Source: Bdellovibrio bacteriovorus
GTDB lineage: Bacteria; Bdellovibrionota; Bdellovibrionia; Bdellovibrionales; Bdellovibrionaceae
DNA: 64,000 bases
Direction: 5' to 3'
Assembly (NCBI RefSeq): GCF_025558485.1
Contig: NZ_CP102930.1
Location: 1,488,001-1,552,000, forward strand
Part shown: positions 29,999 to 39,308 of the stretch, piece by piece
Numbering within the stretch: the stretch's first letter is position 1
Layout: the number at the start of each line of letters is the position of its first letter
The notes under the pieces: model-generated
What the model was told of the DNA's origin: nothing
The model's database searches: none
Seen by the model: only the letters and a program-made list of their open reading frames with translations
Program-made: the position numbers and the translations under genes

Positions 29999-32245
29999 TT
30001 ACGGAATGGTTTCGTCCAGCAGGAAGTTGTCGGCGGTCATCGGTTTCCAGCCTTGTTTCATGGCCTCTTCATACTTACTGCCAGTATAAACACCGGTGTT
30101 GTTGTCCATATAACCATAGAAATCCTGAGTCACGTCACCGCACGGAGCTGCCGTTGGCGGAGTCGCACTGGAAACCTTGCGGTACACCAGACTGAGGGCG
30201 ATGGCCGTGCGAGGACCTTGATAGTATTCCAGTCGGGCCGGTTTTTTCGAGCTGGCATCCATATAGATCGCTGAGGTGGAACAAGCCATCTTGGTGGAAT
30301 GATTCAAGTCATTGTCGATGACCTGCTTGAACGAAGCTGTTTTGCTGTCAGCGATATAAAGTTTGGAACCGTCATCCGACAGCAGGGCAAACTGATAGTA
30401 GCCAGCCGTGTCTGTGGATTTTAATTTCATGATCGTATTCATGCGCAGCGCGAACCATTCCACCAGTTTGCTGCCACCGTCAGACGCTTTCTTTTTCACC
30501 AAATCGCCGTCCGTTGTCGGGAAGCCGTTAGAGAAAGTGCGGGTCGGCACGAAGATCTGTGACATATAAAGAATCACATTCGCATCGGTGCCTTTTTCAA
30601 AATAATCTTTCAATTGCGTCCAGCCACCGCCTTCGCCAGCGTAATAATAAATGCTGCCTTTCCAGCCCTGACGGCAGGAAATGGCACTGGTCGAGAACGG
30701 ATCACAGACAATTTTCTTGGCCACAAAGGCGAGGGCTTTTGTCGCAACATTCCCCGCGGCATCTGTGGCGGTGACGGTCAAGGTATGATCACCCGGCAAA
30801 AGATTTTTAAACACCAGTGAGGTCCGAGAATGGCAGTTGCTAATGGATTCTGAAGCCGTGCCCATTTTACGAACACAGCTTGATGATTTCATGCCGGATA
30901 AAGTGTCTTTGATCGAGAACGGAGAGAATGTCGCCTGCTTCTGATCTTCAGACATTTTCGGCGCCGAAACAGTAATCACCGGAGCTGTCACATCAACAGC
31001 GAAATCATAAAGTGGTGCCACTTTGATGGCACCGGCAGTCGTATAGGCGGCAACGCGCGCTTTATAAGCAGTACCGTTCACCAATGTACATTGTGATGAG
31101 GTAAACGCATAAGAGGTGGCTGAGCTTGCCACCTCAGGGCAGACCACGGCAGAACCTGCGGCATTCAAAATTGCCACACGATAACCGCTGGCGCCCGGGG
31201 ATGCTGACCAATGAACCGTGGGTTGCAAAACAGATCCAAGATATTTGTCTTTGATCGTGTCCTGACCGCCAGTCAAACCCAGAATGGAAAAGTCATTTGT
31301 GCTGGAGGCCTGACTTTTCCAGGTGTAAGTCAACGGTGCTGACATATTGCCCACCTGATCGATGGCCTGAACCGTGAAAGTGTGATTTCCTTCCAGCAAG
31401 CCGGAATAAGAAGCCGGGGAAGAGCAGGCTTTCAAAGCGGCTCTGTCCAGGGCGCAGCGGGTTTGCGCAATGCCCGTGCCTTGGCCATCGTCAGCGGCGA
31501 ATTCAAAAACAGCGTGGCTGGATGCTGCGTTGGCTGCGGGCTTGGAAGTGATACTGACAACCGGATCTGTCGTATCGACAATCCAGGAATGTTCGACGAT
31601 TTCAGAGCGGTTGCCCGCACGATCCACCGCACGAATCTGGAAGCGTTTTTCTCCGTCCGGTAAGGACGTCAGGTCTTTGACACTGTCGCAGGAAGTGAAT
31701 TTCCCGGTGCCAACAACCTGACATTCATAATAGTCCAAACCGCTCAGGTCATCATTGATACGCATTGAAAAGCGGGCTTCATTGGAAGCGCTTAAACTGT
31801 CCGGTTTTTGGTTTAGGATCACCACGGGGGCGATATCATCGTGAGTGATAGAGGCTGAATAACAATCAGAATCCATTTCAGACAGACGGGTTTTTTTCTG
31901 GAACTTTGCATAGACGAAGTTAAGGGCGTTCAGACTTTTTAGATCCCAGGGCTTTGTTGCAGAGATCGTCTGCCAGGTTCCACCGGTTTTACAGCTGGAA
32001 TCATCTGTCAGATAAACATGCGTGGCTTCCACGGCATTGATTTTAACCTGAACAGTGCTGTTGGAGGTAAAAGGATTTCCGTCATTCAGAGTGATGGAGG
32101 CCTCACCCAGACCGCGAACCTGGCTGGCCAGCTCATCGGAAGAGGTTTCAAAGTTCACATTCTGTGGGGCGCAGTTTTGATAGACGGTGACCGTGGTAAA
32201 AAGAAAAGCCAGTGTAAGACCGGATCTGATCATTTTTGATTTCAT
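29999..32245 (-). CDS. Large surface lipoprotein with Ig-like repeats and PA14-like domain
   Basis: A 748-residue exported protein. The N-terminus is a signal with the cysteine in VYQNCAPQN, a QNC-type lipobox typical of predatory bacteria and different from the classical L-x-G-C. At least three bacterial Ig-like repeats of the DxxAPVV...RAVDRAGN type follow (about 140-230, 235-310, 415-510), with a fibronectin-III-like domain at about 340-415. A PA14-like domain follows at about 525-690 (YYYAGEGGGW, GYYQFALLSDDGSKLYI). The architecture suggests a carbohydrate- or surface-binding adhesin on the outer membrane. The start ATG follows GGTGGGG. Function in prey contact is inference. Confidence 0.82.
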   Translation of the reverse strand: MKSKMIRSGLTLAFLFTTVTVYQNCAPQNVNFETSSDELASQVRGLGEASITLNDGNPFTSNSTVQVKINAVEATHVYLTDDSSCKTGGTWQTISATKPWDLKSLNALNFVYAKFQKKTRLSEMDSDCYSASITHDDIAPVVILNQKPDSLSASNEARFSMRINDDLSGLDYYECQVVGTGKFTSCDSVKDLTSLPDGEKRFQIRAVDRAGNRSEIVEHSWIVDTTDPVVSITSKPAANAASSHAVFEFAADDGQGTGIAQTRCALDRAALKACSSPASYSGLLEGNHTFTVQAIDQVGNMSAPLTYTWKSQASSTNDFSILGLTGGQDTIKDKYLGSVLQPTVHWSASPGASGYRVAILNAAGSAVVCPEVASSATSYAFTSSQCTLVNGTAYKARVAAYTTAGAIKVAPLYDFAVDVTAPVITVSAPKMSEDQKQATFSPFSIKDTLSGMKSSSCVRKMGTASESISNCHSRTSLVFKNLLPGDHTLTVTATDAAGNVATKALAFVAKKIVCDPFSTSAISCRQGWKGSIYYYAGEGGGWTQLKDYFEKGTDANVILYMSQIFVPTRTFSNGFPTTDGDLVKKKASDGGSKLVEWFALRMNTIMKLKSTDTAGYYQFALLSDDGSKLYIADSKTASFKQVIDNDLNHSTKMACSTSAIYMDASSKKPARLEYYQGPRTAIALSLVYRKVSSATPPTAAPCGDVTQDFYGYMDNNTGVYTGSKYEEAMKQGWKPMTADNFLLDETIP

Positions 32246-32565
32246 GTTGTTTCCCCACCCATTGACTGTCAGGATGCTATTGCAATGCTTAAACCAATCT
32301 TTGGTGCTTTTCGGCAGAACTGAAAAGACAGTAAATAAAATAGTGGAATCAAATGCTTAGAATGTTCCATGGGGATGTGCTGCCGACAAGCGGAGGAGTC
32401 AATGTTCTAAGCAGAATGTTTCATGGAAATCTCTGGAATTTCAGCCAGGCTGCAATCTAAGAGATCTGATGTGTCAGTTTTTTATTGAGACTGATTTTTC
32501 CCCGTACGGTTGTAAATCCTGACATGAAAAAAAGATGAACACGCCCAATGTATCAAAGTGAAACG
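32246..32565. other. Gene-free region upstream of the PA14 lipoprotein
   Basis: No ORF is supportable. The region should carry the promoter of the lipoprotein gene. It holds a 9-bp inverted repeat (TGCTTAGAA at 32354-32362 and TTCTAAGCA at 32405-32413). Each arm is next to a copy of an AGAATGTTYCATGGRRAT direct repeat, so the segment 32354-32430 is internally repetitive. It may bind a regulator; nothing else stands out. Confidence 0.45.
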
Positions 32566-33333
32566 TCAGGGGTTGCGTGGAGCCCCATCAAACAGATGGA
32601 CTTTGTATTTTTCAGCAATGCTTTCCAGAAAGCGATTCTTGCGCATTTCCAGCAGGTGGCCTTCCAGACGTGAAAACTGCGTCTGATTAAAGCGCTTTTT
32701 TGAGAAGGCCATATAGTAGCTGACGGATTCCCCCAGATTGGGAACTTCCAGCAATTGACTGCGGGTGCGTTGAATCCAGGTCTGGGCTACATCGCGATTC
32801 AGATAGGCCAGGGGGTAGGCCTTGTTTTGCAGTTTTCTTAAGGACACAAAGACAGTGGTTTCGGGTTGTATGGTGAAGCCCTTGTCTGAAAACTCATGGA
32901 TTTTTTGCAGACTGACCTCGGTCATCGAAGGGCTGAAAACGCCGACCTTCATACCCTTTAAGTCGGGATAGCCTTTGATCTTTTTGACATAGTTTTCAGC
33001 GCCAAAGAAAGAATAGCGCGTGGAAAAAACCGGGCTCATAAAGAAAACTGTTTCCCGTTGCGGGGAGGCTGAGATCGGGCAGCCAATATCCGCTTTTCCC
33101 TCTTTCAGCATAGCCAGAAATTGTCTTAACGGAGCCACTTTGAATTTGCAGTGAACCTGTTCCATTTGGCAAAGGCGCTGGATGATTTCGTAGCACGCCC
33201 CCTGAACTCCGGAAGTGCCGGATTTAAAATAGAAAGGTTCATAGTCCTGACCGACAATCGTCATGGACGGAGCCGCAAAAGAGATTGAGCCAGTAAAGAA
33301 GGCTGCGAATAGGAAAGAGATTGCTCTGCTCAT
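32566..33333 (-). CDS. Periplasmic solute-binding protein (SBP family 3)
   Basis: A 255-residue periplasmic binding protein of the amino-acid-type family 3. Signal peptide to about residue 20 (SISFA), then the family opening MTIVGQDYEPFYF, the lobe motif ADIGCPISASPQRETVFFMSPVF and GMKVGVFSPSMTEV in the second lobe. The family-typical Arg in the ligand site is present in SPQRE. No permease or ATPase gene is adjacent, so it is an orphan, possibly with a sensory role or serving a distant transporter. Confidence 0.82.
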   Translation of the reverse strand: MSRAISFLFAAFFTGSISFAAPSMTIVGQDYEPFYFKSGTSGVQGACYEIIQRLCQMEQVHCKFKVAPLRQFLAMLKEGKADIGCPISASPQRETVFFMSPVFSTRYSFFGAENYVKKIKGYPDLKGMKVGVFSPSMTEVSLQKIHEFSDKGFTIQPETTVFVSLRKLQNKAYPLAYLNRDVAQTWIQRTRSQLLEVPNLGESVSYYMAFSKKRFNQTQFSRLEGHLLEMRKNRFLESIAEKYKVHLFDGAPRNP

Positions 33334-33400
33334 ACCATAAGATTAACCCTGCCGGGTGGATTCTCTATAATGGCATGGCAGTCCGGTGTGTAAAAACAGA

Positions 33401-33895
33401 TCAGAATTTGAAAAAGTTCGGAAACAGCTTTGGACCAAAATAGAGCCAGCCGTAAAAAGCCATTGAATTGAACAAGATCGCCAAGAGCAATCTTTTACGG
33501 CTGACAGATCCTAATGGGCGCTCTTGTCGAAGCACGCGGTAACCTAAAACCATCGAGTAGAAGTTACAGATCAAAGGAACAAAGACACACCCCAGGATGG
33601 CATTCCACAAGGCTTTTTTTGCCAGGGCTTCGGTATCAACTTCGGAAACGGTGACAATTTGAATGCGTGGTTGTTCACGACTTTCCAGAAGCTGAGAGGC
33701 CTCCATGTATTCGTGTTCGGGAATTTCCAGAGTCAGCTTTCCCAAGAGCTGCTCAAAGTGAGGAGCCACGCCACGAGTTTGTTCGTCTTTCACGCGAGGG
33801 TGCAGCCCTTGCGCCATCAAAAAGGAACGAACCACTTGTGCTTCGGAAAAATCTGCACAATCCATCAAAAAGACGTAATTTTTGTGATCACTCAT
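33401..33895 (-). CDS. Membrane protein with N-terminal DUF2007-like domain
   Basis: A 164-residue protein. Residues 5-70 (YVFLMDCADFSEAQVVRSFLMAQGLHPRV and following) resemble the small DUF2007 signal-transducer domain. Two C-terminal transmembrane segments (about 95-115 and 135-158) are separated by a basic loop. It lies alone on the minus strand between the solute-binding protein and the flavoprotein. The function is unknown. Confidence 0.7.
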   Translation of the reverse strand: MSDHKNYVFLMDCADFSEAQVVRSFLMAQGLHPRVKDEQTRGVAPHFEQLLGKLTLEIPEHEYMEASQLLESREQPRIQIVTVSEVDTEALAKKALWNAILGCVFVPLICNFYSMVLGYRVLRQERPLGSVSRKRLLLAILFNSMAFYGWLYFGPKLFPNFFKF

Positions 33896-33975
33896 GGAAA
33901 CAGCTTACGCGCTTTGCCGGGAGCTGTATAGAAGGATCTGGCAGCGGATTGCCACCAGATCCTGATGTAATGAAC

Positions 33976-35598
33976 TTAATCGTTCAAAATGCTGTGCACG
34001 GCTTCCAGTGCACAGTGGTGAGCCGTTTCAAAACACGGATTCGCCCAGTTGTCCTGATTGGCAAAATGAATCACGTTGTTGATATTCGTGGAAGCTCTTT
34101 GCGGGATGCCTTTTTGAATCAAACCAGCCTGAGACAAAGGCAAAGCATGGCCCCAGCGAGTCAGGCGAATGCCATGAATATCATCCAGCCCCAAATTCAT
34201 TGTTTTCAGAATAGGCTCTACATCCGTCAGATATTTGTTTTTGTATTTGTCATGCGATGCCGGATTGAACAGGAACTGGCGGGCCCCATCATAAGGAATA
34301 CCATGATACAAGGTCAGAACACTGTGATCGACCTGTTCCTGTTGGGCCCAGGTGCCATAACAGATATCCGTAAAGCTGCGGTCCCCGCGTCTCATTGGTG
34401 TTGGAGATGGTGGCACTTGGCCACGCAGGCAGTACAATTCATAGCTTGGGCTTTGGAACGGCTTTTTGGTGATGATATTACCCACCAGATACGCGCGATA
34501 CATCAGTTGCCCGAGGGCATCGAACTGTTCTTTTGGCATTTCCGGGATCAGGCGTCTGGCCACGAATTTCTGGCAGGCCATCACAACTTTTTTCGCGCGG
34601 ATCTTTTTAAGATTCCCCATCGCATCTTCGTAAAGAACAACAGCAGAATCACCTTCTGTCGTCACACGTAAAACAATCGCCCCCGCACGCAGGGATTTGG
34701 TTCCCGCAGATTTGCGGATGGCCTGAGCCATTTTGTGCGCGACGTAGGCATTGCCGCCCGGGTAAGCCATCAGGCTGCCGGTTTCCGCACAGATAAAGCC
34801 CAGATATTGATACGCAGACAGTTCATCGGTGGAACCGCAGAAAGAACTCCAGCCATAAAGTTGGAAGTATTCCAGCAGGTGAGGATGCACATCTCCGAAT
34901 TCTTTTTTCAACCATTCTTCAAAAGTCAGATGATCCACGGTGCGAGCCAGTTCGCCATTATAGTCGAAATCAGCTTCAGCACCAATCTCAGTCAGACGTG
35001 TGAAGATTTTTTTAAACTGCTCGGATGCTGCCTTGTCGGTGGCACCTTTCCAGAATGGGGAGGTGAATTTATTATTGTAAAGAACCGTGGTGTGATCCGA
35101 GGACTCACGACGGGCGTGATCCCAAACCCCCAGCTCTGTCAGCAACTGGCCCAGTGGGGCCTGTTGATCGGGTTCAACGAAATAAGCAGCTCCGGTGGAA
35201 TACATCGCGTTTTTGTAAGCTTCCCCTTTGGAGTTTCCTCCCAAACGGAAGTCCATTTCCAGAACGGCAATTTTTTTGTCGCGAAGATAGTAAGCGGTGG
35301 AAAGACCCGCCACCCCGGCGCCGACAACAACCACATCGAGATCTTCTGAGATGCTGGAAGGTTCGCCGCCTTTTTTGGCGATATAGCCGTCGATATTCCA
35401 GAAGGCATCGTGCGGGCGATTGATATCATCACCGTTAAAGTCGATGCTGTTATTTTCAGAGTCTTTCAGGCGTGCCACAGGCCAGTCATCTGGCATGTTG
35501 GAATTCACCCATTCCGAACCTTTTGCAAGGCCGGAGGCTGGAAGGGAAGAGATTGCCGCTAGAGAAATACCTGTTTTAAGGAAGTCACGTCTTTGCAT
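33976..35598 (-). CDS. Tat-exported FAD-dependent amine oxidase-like protein
   Basis: A 540-residue flavoprotein. The N-terminus MQRRDFLKTGISLAA is a twin-arginine signal, so it is exported folded with its cofactor. A Rossmann FAD-binding motif (VVVGAGVAGLSTAYYL, about residues 90-105) and the flavin amine oxidase GG motif region (FRLGGNSKGE) follow, with a C-terminal FAD segment near TRWGHALPLSQAGL. It belongs to the NAD(P)-binding-8/amino-oxidase superfamily. The substrate is unknown; a periplasmic amine or polyene oxidation is possible. It is monocistronic. Confidence 0.82.
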   Translation of the reverse strand: MQRRDFLKTGISLAAISSLPASGLAKGSEWVNSNMPDDWPVARLKDSENNSIDFNGDDINRPHDAFWNIDGYIAKKGGEPSSISEDLDVVVVGAGVAGLSTAYYLRDKKIAVLEMDFRLGGNSKGEAYKNAMYSTGAAYFVEPDQQAPLGQLLTELGVWDHARRESSDHTTVLYNNKFTSPFWKGATDKAASEQFKKIFTRLTEIGAEADFDYNGELARTVDHLTFEEWLKKEFGDVHPHLLEYFQLYGWSSFCGSTDELSAYQYLGFICAETGSLMAYPGGNAYVAHKMAQAIRKSAGTKSLRAGAIVLRVTTEGDSAVVLYEDAMGNLKKIRAKKVVMACQKFVARRLIPEMPKEQFDALGQLMYRAYLVGNIITKKPFQSPSYELYCLRGQVPPSPTPMRRGDRSFTDICYGTWAQQEQVDHSVLTLYHGIPYDGARQFLFNPASHDKYKNKYLTDVEPILKTMNLGLDDIHGIRLTRWGHALPLSQAGLIQKGIPQRASTNINNVIHFANQDNWANPCFETAHHCALEAVHSILND

Positions 35599-35678
35599 GG
35601 CGTCTTAATAAAATTCCCCTCATAAAGACACAAGAGGAGTTCATGGAACCCCTCTTGTTGAAAGGGAAATGAGAGTCC

Positions 35679-36158
35679 TTAATCGACAGTCACGTTTTCA
35701 CAAGTTGGGACTGTGTAAGATTTTCTAAATAGCAGTTCGTAACGTTCGACATTTCTGTTGGAAATGCGGCGGTAAACCGGGATGTTCACAGTCAATGGGT
35801 AGGAGCCCGTAACAATCTCGGTCTTGCAAATGCGGCGCTCGCCTCTCCAGTCACAGTTGTCCACCTCATGACGATAGTTGATCGGAGTCCACAGGTAGTC
35901 GCGGTCGATCACGATGATTTCTTCACGGTCGCCACGGGTTCTGCTGACAGTGGTGTCCACTGGCTTCATGGTGCGCAGGCGGTCGCCGTCCTGACACACG
36001 AATGTGTAGTCGATAGAGCGGCCCATATAAACGGTAGGGGCTTTCACAATCGCGTATTTATCGCGCATGATCTCTTCCCAGGAAGAGGAGGCGTTAACGC
36101 CAGCAAAAGCAGGGGCTGCGGTCAGAAGGCCAATAACAAGGGATAGGAACTGTTTCAT
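35679..36158 (-). CDS. Secreted protein, unknown function (159 aa)
   Basis: A 159-residue exported protein with signal peptide MKQFLSLVIGLLTAAPAFA and AGGAGAACC before the ATG. The mature part is strand-rich, with four cysteines (FVCQDG, DNCDWRGERRICKTE, PTCENV). A run of basic residues in the centre is followed by VTGSYPLTVNIPVYRR. No family is recognised. It is divergent from the HD hydrolase gene. Confidence 0.7.
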   Translation of the reverse strand: MKQFLSLVIGLLTAAPAFAGVNASSSWEEIMRDKYAIVKAPTVYMGRSIDYTFVCQDGDRLRTMKPVDTTVSRTRGDREEIIVIDRDYLWTPINYRHEVDNCDWRGERRICKTEIVTGSYPLTVNIPVYRRISNRNVERYELLFRKSYTVPTCENVTVD

Positions 36159-36367
36159 TTCAAGGTTCTCCTAAATGGGGTTTAAATGTTTTCTTCTTTG
36201 CGCAAAGAGATGGCGGCACTTTGTGGCAAGACACCGGGTTTGCTCAAGTTAAGGGCGTGTAAGAAGAGGTGTTTCGTCCTTTTATTGTTCCGGCAATTTC
36301 TACATCTAACGCTTTTGGTCACGAGAAAGTTCATGCAACTGCTGGGGCCATAAGGTAAGCACCTTCC

Positions 36368-36946
36368 ATGAATTTTGAAATCCCCACGCTGCCAGAAAAG
36401 TTGAATCGCGAAGAAATTATCGAGAAATCCTGGGTTGTGACCCTGTCTGGAAACCGCTTCAGTATTTTGAAGCCGGAGCCGGATGCGGTGATGATTGAAG
36501 ATATTGCCTGCGCATTGGCTCGTCAGGCGCGTTTCAATGGTCACACCAGATTCTTCTATAGCGTGGGTCAGCATTCTTGCATCGGGGCGGAAGTGTCTCC
36601 GACCAAGGAAATCGCCTTGCACATGCTTTTCCATGATGCGACGGAAGCTTACATCGGTGATCTGGTGTCCCCGGTAAAAGCCCTATTGCCGGATTTTGAA
36701 ATTATTGAGTCCCGTATTCACTGGGCGATTTCCAAACGCTTTAATCTGGAATACCCGCTGCCAAAAGTGGTGAAACAGATTGATCGTCGTTTGCTGGCCA
36801 CTGAAGTTCGTGACCTGATCACGAAAGATTTGAAGTCCTGGAATATTTCAGAGGATGAACCGTTTGATTTCCCGATCATTCCCTGGCCGCCGGAAGTGAC
36901 AGAAGCACGCTTCCTGGATTTGGCTAAGAGTCTTTTGAAAAGATAA
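36368..36946 (+). CDS. HD-domain phosphohydrolase (YfbR-like)
   Basis: A 192-residue HD-superfamily metal-dependent hydrolase. The metal-site residues are in SVGQHSC (His), LFHDATEAYIGD (His-Asp) and a later Asp near QIDRRLL. This pattern and length suit the YfbR-like group of 5'-nucleotidases and related phosphohydrolases. No strong Shine-Dalgarno precedes the ATG, though AAGGTAAG lies ten bases upstream. A longer minus-strand frame over this gene lacks any support. It ends at a bidirectional terminator. Confidence 0.82.
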   Translation: MNFEIPTLPEKLNREEIIEKSWVVTLSGNRFSILKPEPDAVMIEDIACALARQARFNGHTRFFYSVGQHSCIGAEVSPTKEIALHMLFHDATEAYIGDLVSPVKALLPDFEIIESRIHWAISKRFNLEYPLPKVVKQIDRRLLATEVRDLITKDLKSWNISEDEPFDFPIIPWPPEVTEARFLDLAKSLLKR

Positions 36947-36967
36947 AGAGTTTAAGCAAAACAAACA

Positions 36968-36999
36968 AAAAAGGGTGAGATGGAAGTCTCACCCTTTTT
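36968..36999. terminator. Bidirectional terminator between the HD hydrolase and OmpA-type lipoprotein
   Basis: AAAAAGGGTGAGA, a six-base loop and TCTCACCCTTTTT form a perfect 13-bp stem with T tracts on both strands. Confidence 0.9.
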
Positions 37000-37019
37000 C
37001 TTTTTCGGTATCCTGAATA

Positions 37020-37664
37020 CTAGGACTTAGGAACTTTGGATTCGTCCACTGTGATTTCGATTTCCACACGACGATTTTTTGCGCGAGCTTCTTTGGTTTT
37101 TGCAGGGTCCACTGGATTTGCAGCGCCCATTCCAACAGAAGTTACAGTTTGTGCCGGCACGCCCGCCGCGATCAACTGAGCGCTGACGGATTTTGCACGC
37201 ATTTCAGAAAGCGGGTTGTTCACCATCGCAGAACCTGTGTCGTCAGTGTAACCTTTTACAGTCAGCACATTTTCAGGGTATTTCTTCATGATAGCAGCCA
37301 ACTGACTGATGTTGGTTTGTGCGGCTGGCTTCAAATCAGCTTTGCCAGAGTCGAACAGGATGTCGCTTTTTAGCTTGGTGATCAGACCTTGTTCGGTTCT
37401 TTTTGTTTCAGCAATTTTTGCCAGTTCTTTTTGTTGTTTGTCCAGGCGGTTACCAACAACACCACCAATACCAGCACCCAAAGCGGCACCGATCAATGCG
37501 CCTTCGTTGCGCTTGCCGGTTTGGTGACCGATCACCGCGCCAGCCACAGCACCAATCGCGGCACCGATACCAGCACCTTTGGCTGTGTTAGGGTTTTCTT
37601 TAGTTGTCGCGCAACCAGACAGCATCATTGCCACGGCAGCACCGATCAGAATCATCTTTTTCAT
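37020..37664 (-). CDS. OmpA-family lipoprotein with glycine-zipper region
   Basis: A 214-residue outer-membrane lipoprotein. Lipobox LSGC at residues 15-18, a glycine-zipper segment at about 30-75 (GIGAAIGAVAGAVIGHQTGK), a short coiled linker, and an OmpA C-terminal peptidoglycan-binding domain at about 95-208 (LFDSGKADLKPAA, VKGYTDDTGSAMVNNPLSEMRA, KNRRVEIEI). The layout is that of YiaD-like proteins linking the outer membrane to the wall. AGGAG precedes the ATG. Confidence 0.93.
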   Translation of the reverse strand: MKKMILIGAAVAMMLSGCATTKENPNTAKGAGIGAAIGAVAGAVIGHQTGKRNEGALIGAALGAGIGGVVGNRLDKQQKELAKIAETKRTEQGLITKLKSDILFDSGKADLKPAAQTNISQLAAIMKKYPENVLTVKGYTDDTGSAMVNNPLSEMRAKSVSAQLIAAGVPAQTVTSVGMGAANPVDPAKTKEARAKNRRVEIEITVDESKVPKS

Positions 37665-37832
37665 GGGGGAACTCCTTAATTATGAGGCCTTATTATCCGG
37701 ATAAATTCTGTCAGAGTGCAATACAAGAATCACTGCGTCTGGTTGGGATACCGCACTAAGAGTTCTTGCCCTTTGCCTTCCATAAAGTCTGATTTATGCT
37801 CTTAGGTATAGGCCCAAGGAAAGGGGTATTGC

Positions 37833-38552
37833 ATGAAGAAAGTTCTAGGAGCCAGCCTTTTGGCAGTGGCATTGATGACCGGAGTGAGCGCACACGCCGA
37901 AGACCGTTTTATCGTGGTAAGTGGTGCCGCTGAAAAAGGATTGGACCCGAACTTGGTTCATATGAACGTCGAGGTTTGGAGTAAGGCCAACACGGCCAAA
38001 CAGGCTCAGCAACTGGCGGCAAATCAGTTTAAGCAGGTCAAAAAGGCCCTGGATGATTTCAAGATTAAAAAAGAGGATATTCAGACGGATAACTATTCCT
38101 TGAATCCGGAGTACGAATACGACCAAAAGCTTCGTCAGAATAAGCTGGTCGGTTTCCGTGTGACGCAAAGTTTGTCCGTAACCTTGCGTAAGGTCGAGGA
38201 TGCCGGGACCTTCCTGGATGCTTTGGTGTCAGATAAAAAGACCGCAGATTCAGGTGTGAACGTGAACTCTTTGGCATGGGATTCTGACAAGCGTTCTGTG
38301 GCAGAAACGGCGGCATTGGGGGATGCGGTTCGTGTGACTCGCACCAAAGCCGATGAAATTGCCAAAGCAGCCGGGGTTAAAATCAAAGGCGTTTCCAAGA
38401 TCAGTCACGGGACTTCCGGTTATAACCCGCCACAACCAGTTTTCAGAAACTTCGGTTTGAAAACCATGGCGGCAGATGCGGCACAGACAGAGCTTTCTTC
38501 CGGCCAAATCAAAGTTCGTGTGGAAGTCACAGCAGAATACGAAATCAATTAG
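37833..38552 (+). CDS. SIMPL-domain (DUF541) periplasmic protein
   Basis: A 239-residue exported protein with a signal peptide ending at AHA (residue 22). The SIMPL/DUF541 domain fills the rest: FIVVSGAAEKGLDPNLVHMNVEV at the start, KEDIQTDNYSLNPEYEYD, VTQSLSVTLRKVEDAG, and the C-terminal GQIKVRVEVTAEYEI. Such proteins (BP26, YggE types) form periplasmic oligomers with a proposed envelope-stress role. It is divergent from the OmpA-type lipoprotein and convergent with the cell-wall-hydrolase-like gene. Confidence 0.92.
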   Translation: MKKVLGASLLAVALMTGVSAHAEDRFIVVSGAAEKGLDPNLVHMNVEVWSKANTAKQAQQLAANQFKQVKKALDDFKIKKEDIQTDNYSLNPEYEYDQKLRQNKLVGFRVTQSLSVTLRKVEDAGTFLDALVSDKKTADSGVNVNSLAWDSDKRSVAETAALGDAVRVTRTKADEIAKAAGVKIKGVSKISHGTSGYNPPQPVFRNFGLKTMAADAAQTELSSGQIKVRVEVTAEYEIN

Positions 38553-38574
38553 TTCTTAAGTAAGAGTGCGTGGG

Positions 38575-39306
38575 TTAGTAAGAGAAAAACTGCACGCACT
38601 CGTTGCTGTATGCGTGTCCGTCGATGGACACCGCCTTTACATAGGCTTTCTTGGCAGCGCTCTTGGATAGATCAGCCCATGCCACTGGCGGCTGGGTGGC
38701 CTGCGAACTGTGCGGGTAATAAAAATGAGTTACAGCTGAAACACCATGTTTCTGAGGACCGGCCTTCAGGAAGGGATTCTGTTTGGGATCTTGCATGACC
38801 TTGTCGGCGGCCTGGGTAGAATAGGCCCAATACTTCTTCCATTCGGGATGTTCAGTTGGACACAAAAACAGCTTTGAATAGGAGGATTTTTTTGACACGG
38901 CCGGATTGAACTGAGCTTTTTTAAAGATCACGCCCTGAATGCCACTTCCAAACATTTTAGCGTAAGCAGGACTGGCCTTCGCCAGAGCCACACGATTTTC
39001 CACGCCCCAAGCCAGACTCTCAAACAGAGAGGCCCCATACTTGTCGCACTTTTCAAGGTTGGTGGAAATACCTTCAGCGAAAACCAAACGGGCCAGAATT
39101 TCAAAATCAGTCAGTTTGTGCTGTTTGGCCAGATCTTCGTTGCTTTCGTCGGCCGCACGCTTTAGGCAGGCCGGTTCCGAAATCACTTTGGACAAGGGGA
39201 TCTTGTCTTTCTTTAAAGCCTCGCTGCCACAAGCTGTCGGGCAGGGCTGGGCCGAGGCCATAAGGCCCGCCCCCAGAATCAAAGAAGCCAGCAGCACCGT
39301 TTTCAT
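38575..39306 (-). CDS. Secreted cell-wall-hydrolase-like protein (SleB/Hydrolase_2-like)
   Basis: A 243-residue exported protein with a signal peptide to about residue 19. The centre resembles the SleB-type hydrolase core: ILARLVFAEG with the candidate catalytic Glu near residue 77, a later AWGVENRVALAK helix and GVIFKKAQFNPAV, in the expected order and spacing. Six or more cysteines suggest disulfides. It is the last gene of a five-gene minus-strand run (nadC, birA, thioredoxin-like, GyrI-like, this), two bases after its neighbour. A role in host or self wall remodelling is inference. Confidence 0.65.
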   Translation of the reverse strand: MKTVLLASLILGAGLMASAQPCPTACGSEALKKDKIPLSKVISEPACLKRAADESNEDLAKQHKLTDFEILARLVFAEGISTNLEKCDKYGASLFESLAWGVENRVALAKASPAYAKMFGSGIQGVIFKKAQFNPAVSKKSSYSKLFLCPTEHPEWKKYWAYSTQAADKVMQDPKQNPFLKAGPQKHGVSAVTHFYYPHSSQATQPPVAWADLSKSAAKKAYVKAVSIDGHAYSNECVQFFSY

Positions 39307-39308
39307 AT

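Noticed and set aside
33667..34671. A 334-codon plus-strand frame opposite the Tat flavoprotein
   Set aside because: Antisense to a recognised gene with signal peptide and FAD motifs; composition is that of a shadow frame.
36182..36634. A 150-codon minus-strand frame over the HD hydrolase
   Set aside because: The plus-strand frame has a complete HD motif set; the minus frame has no motif or start signal.
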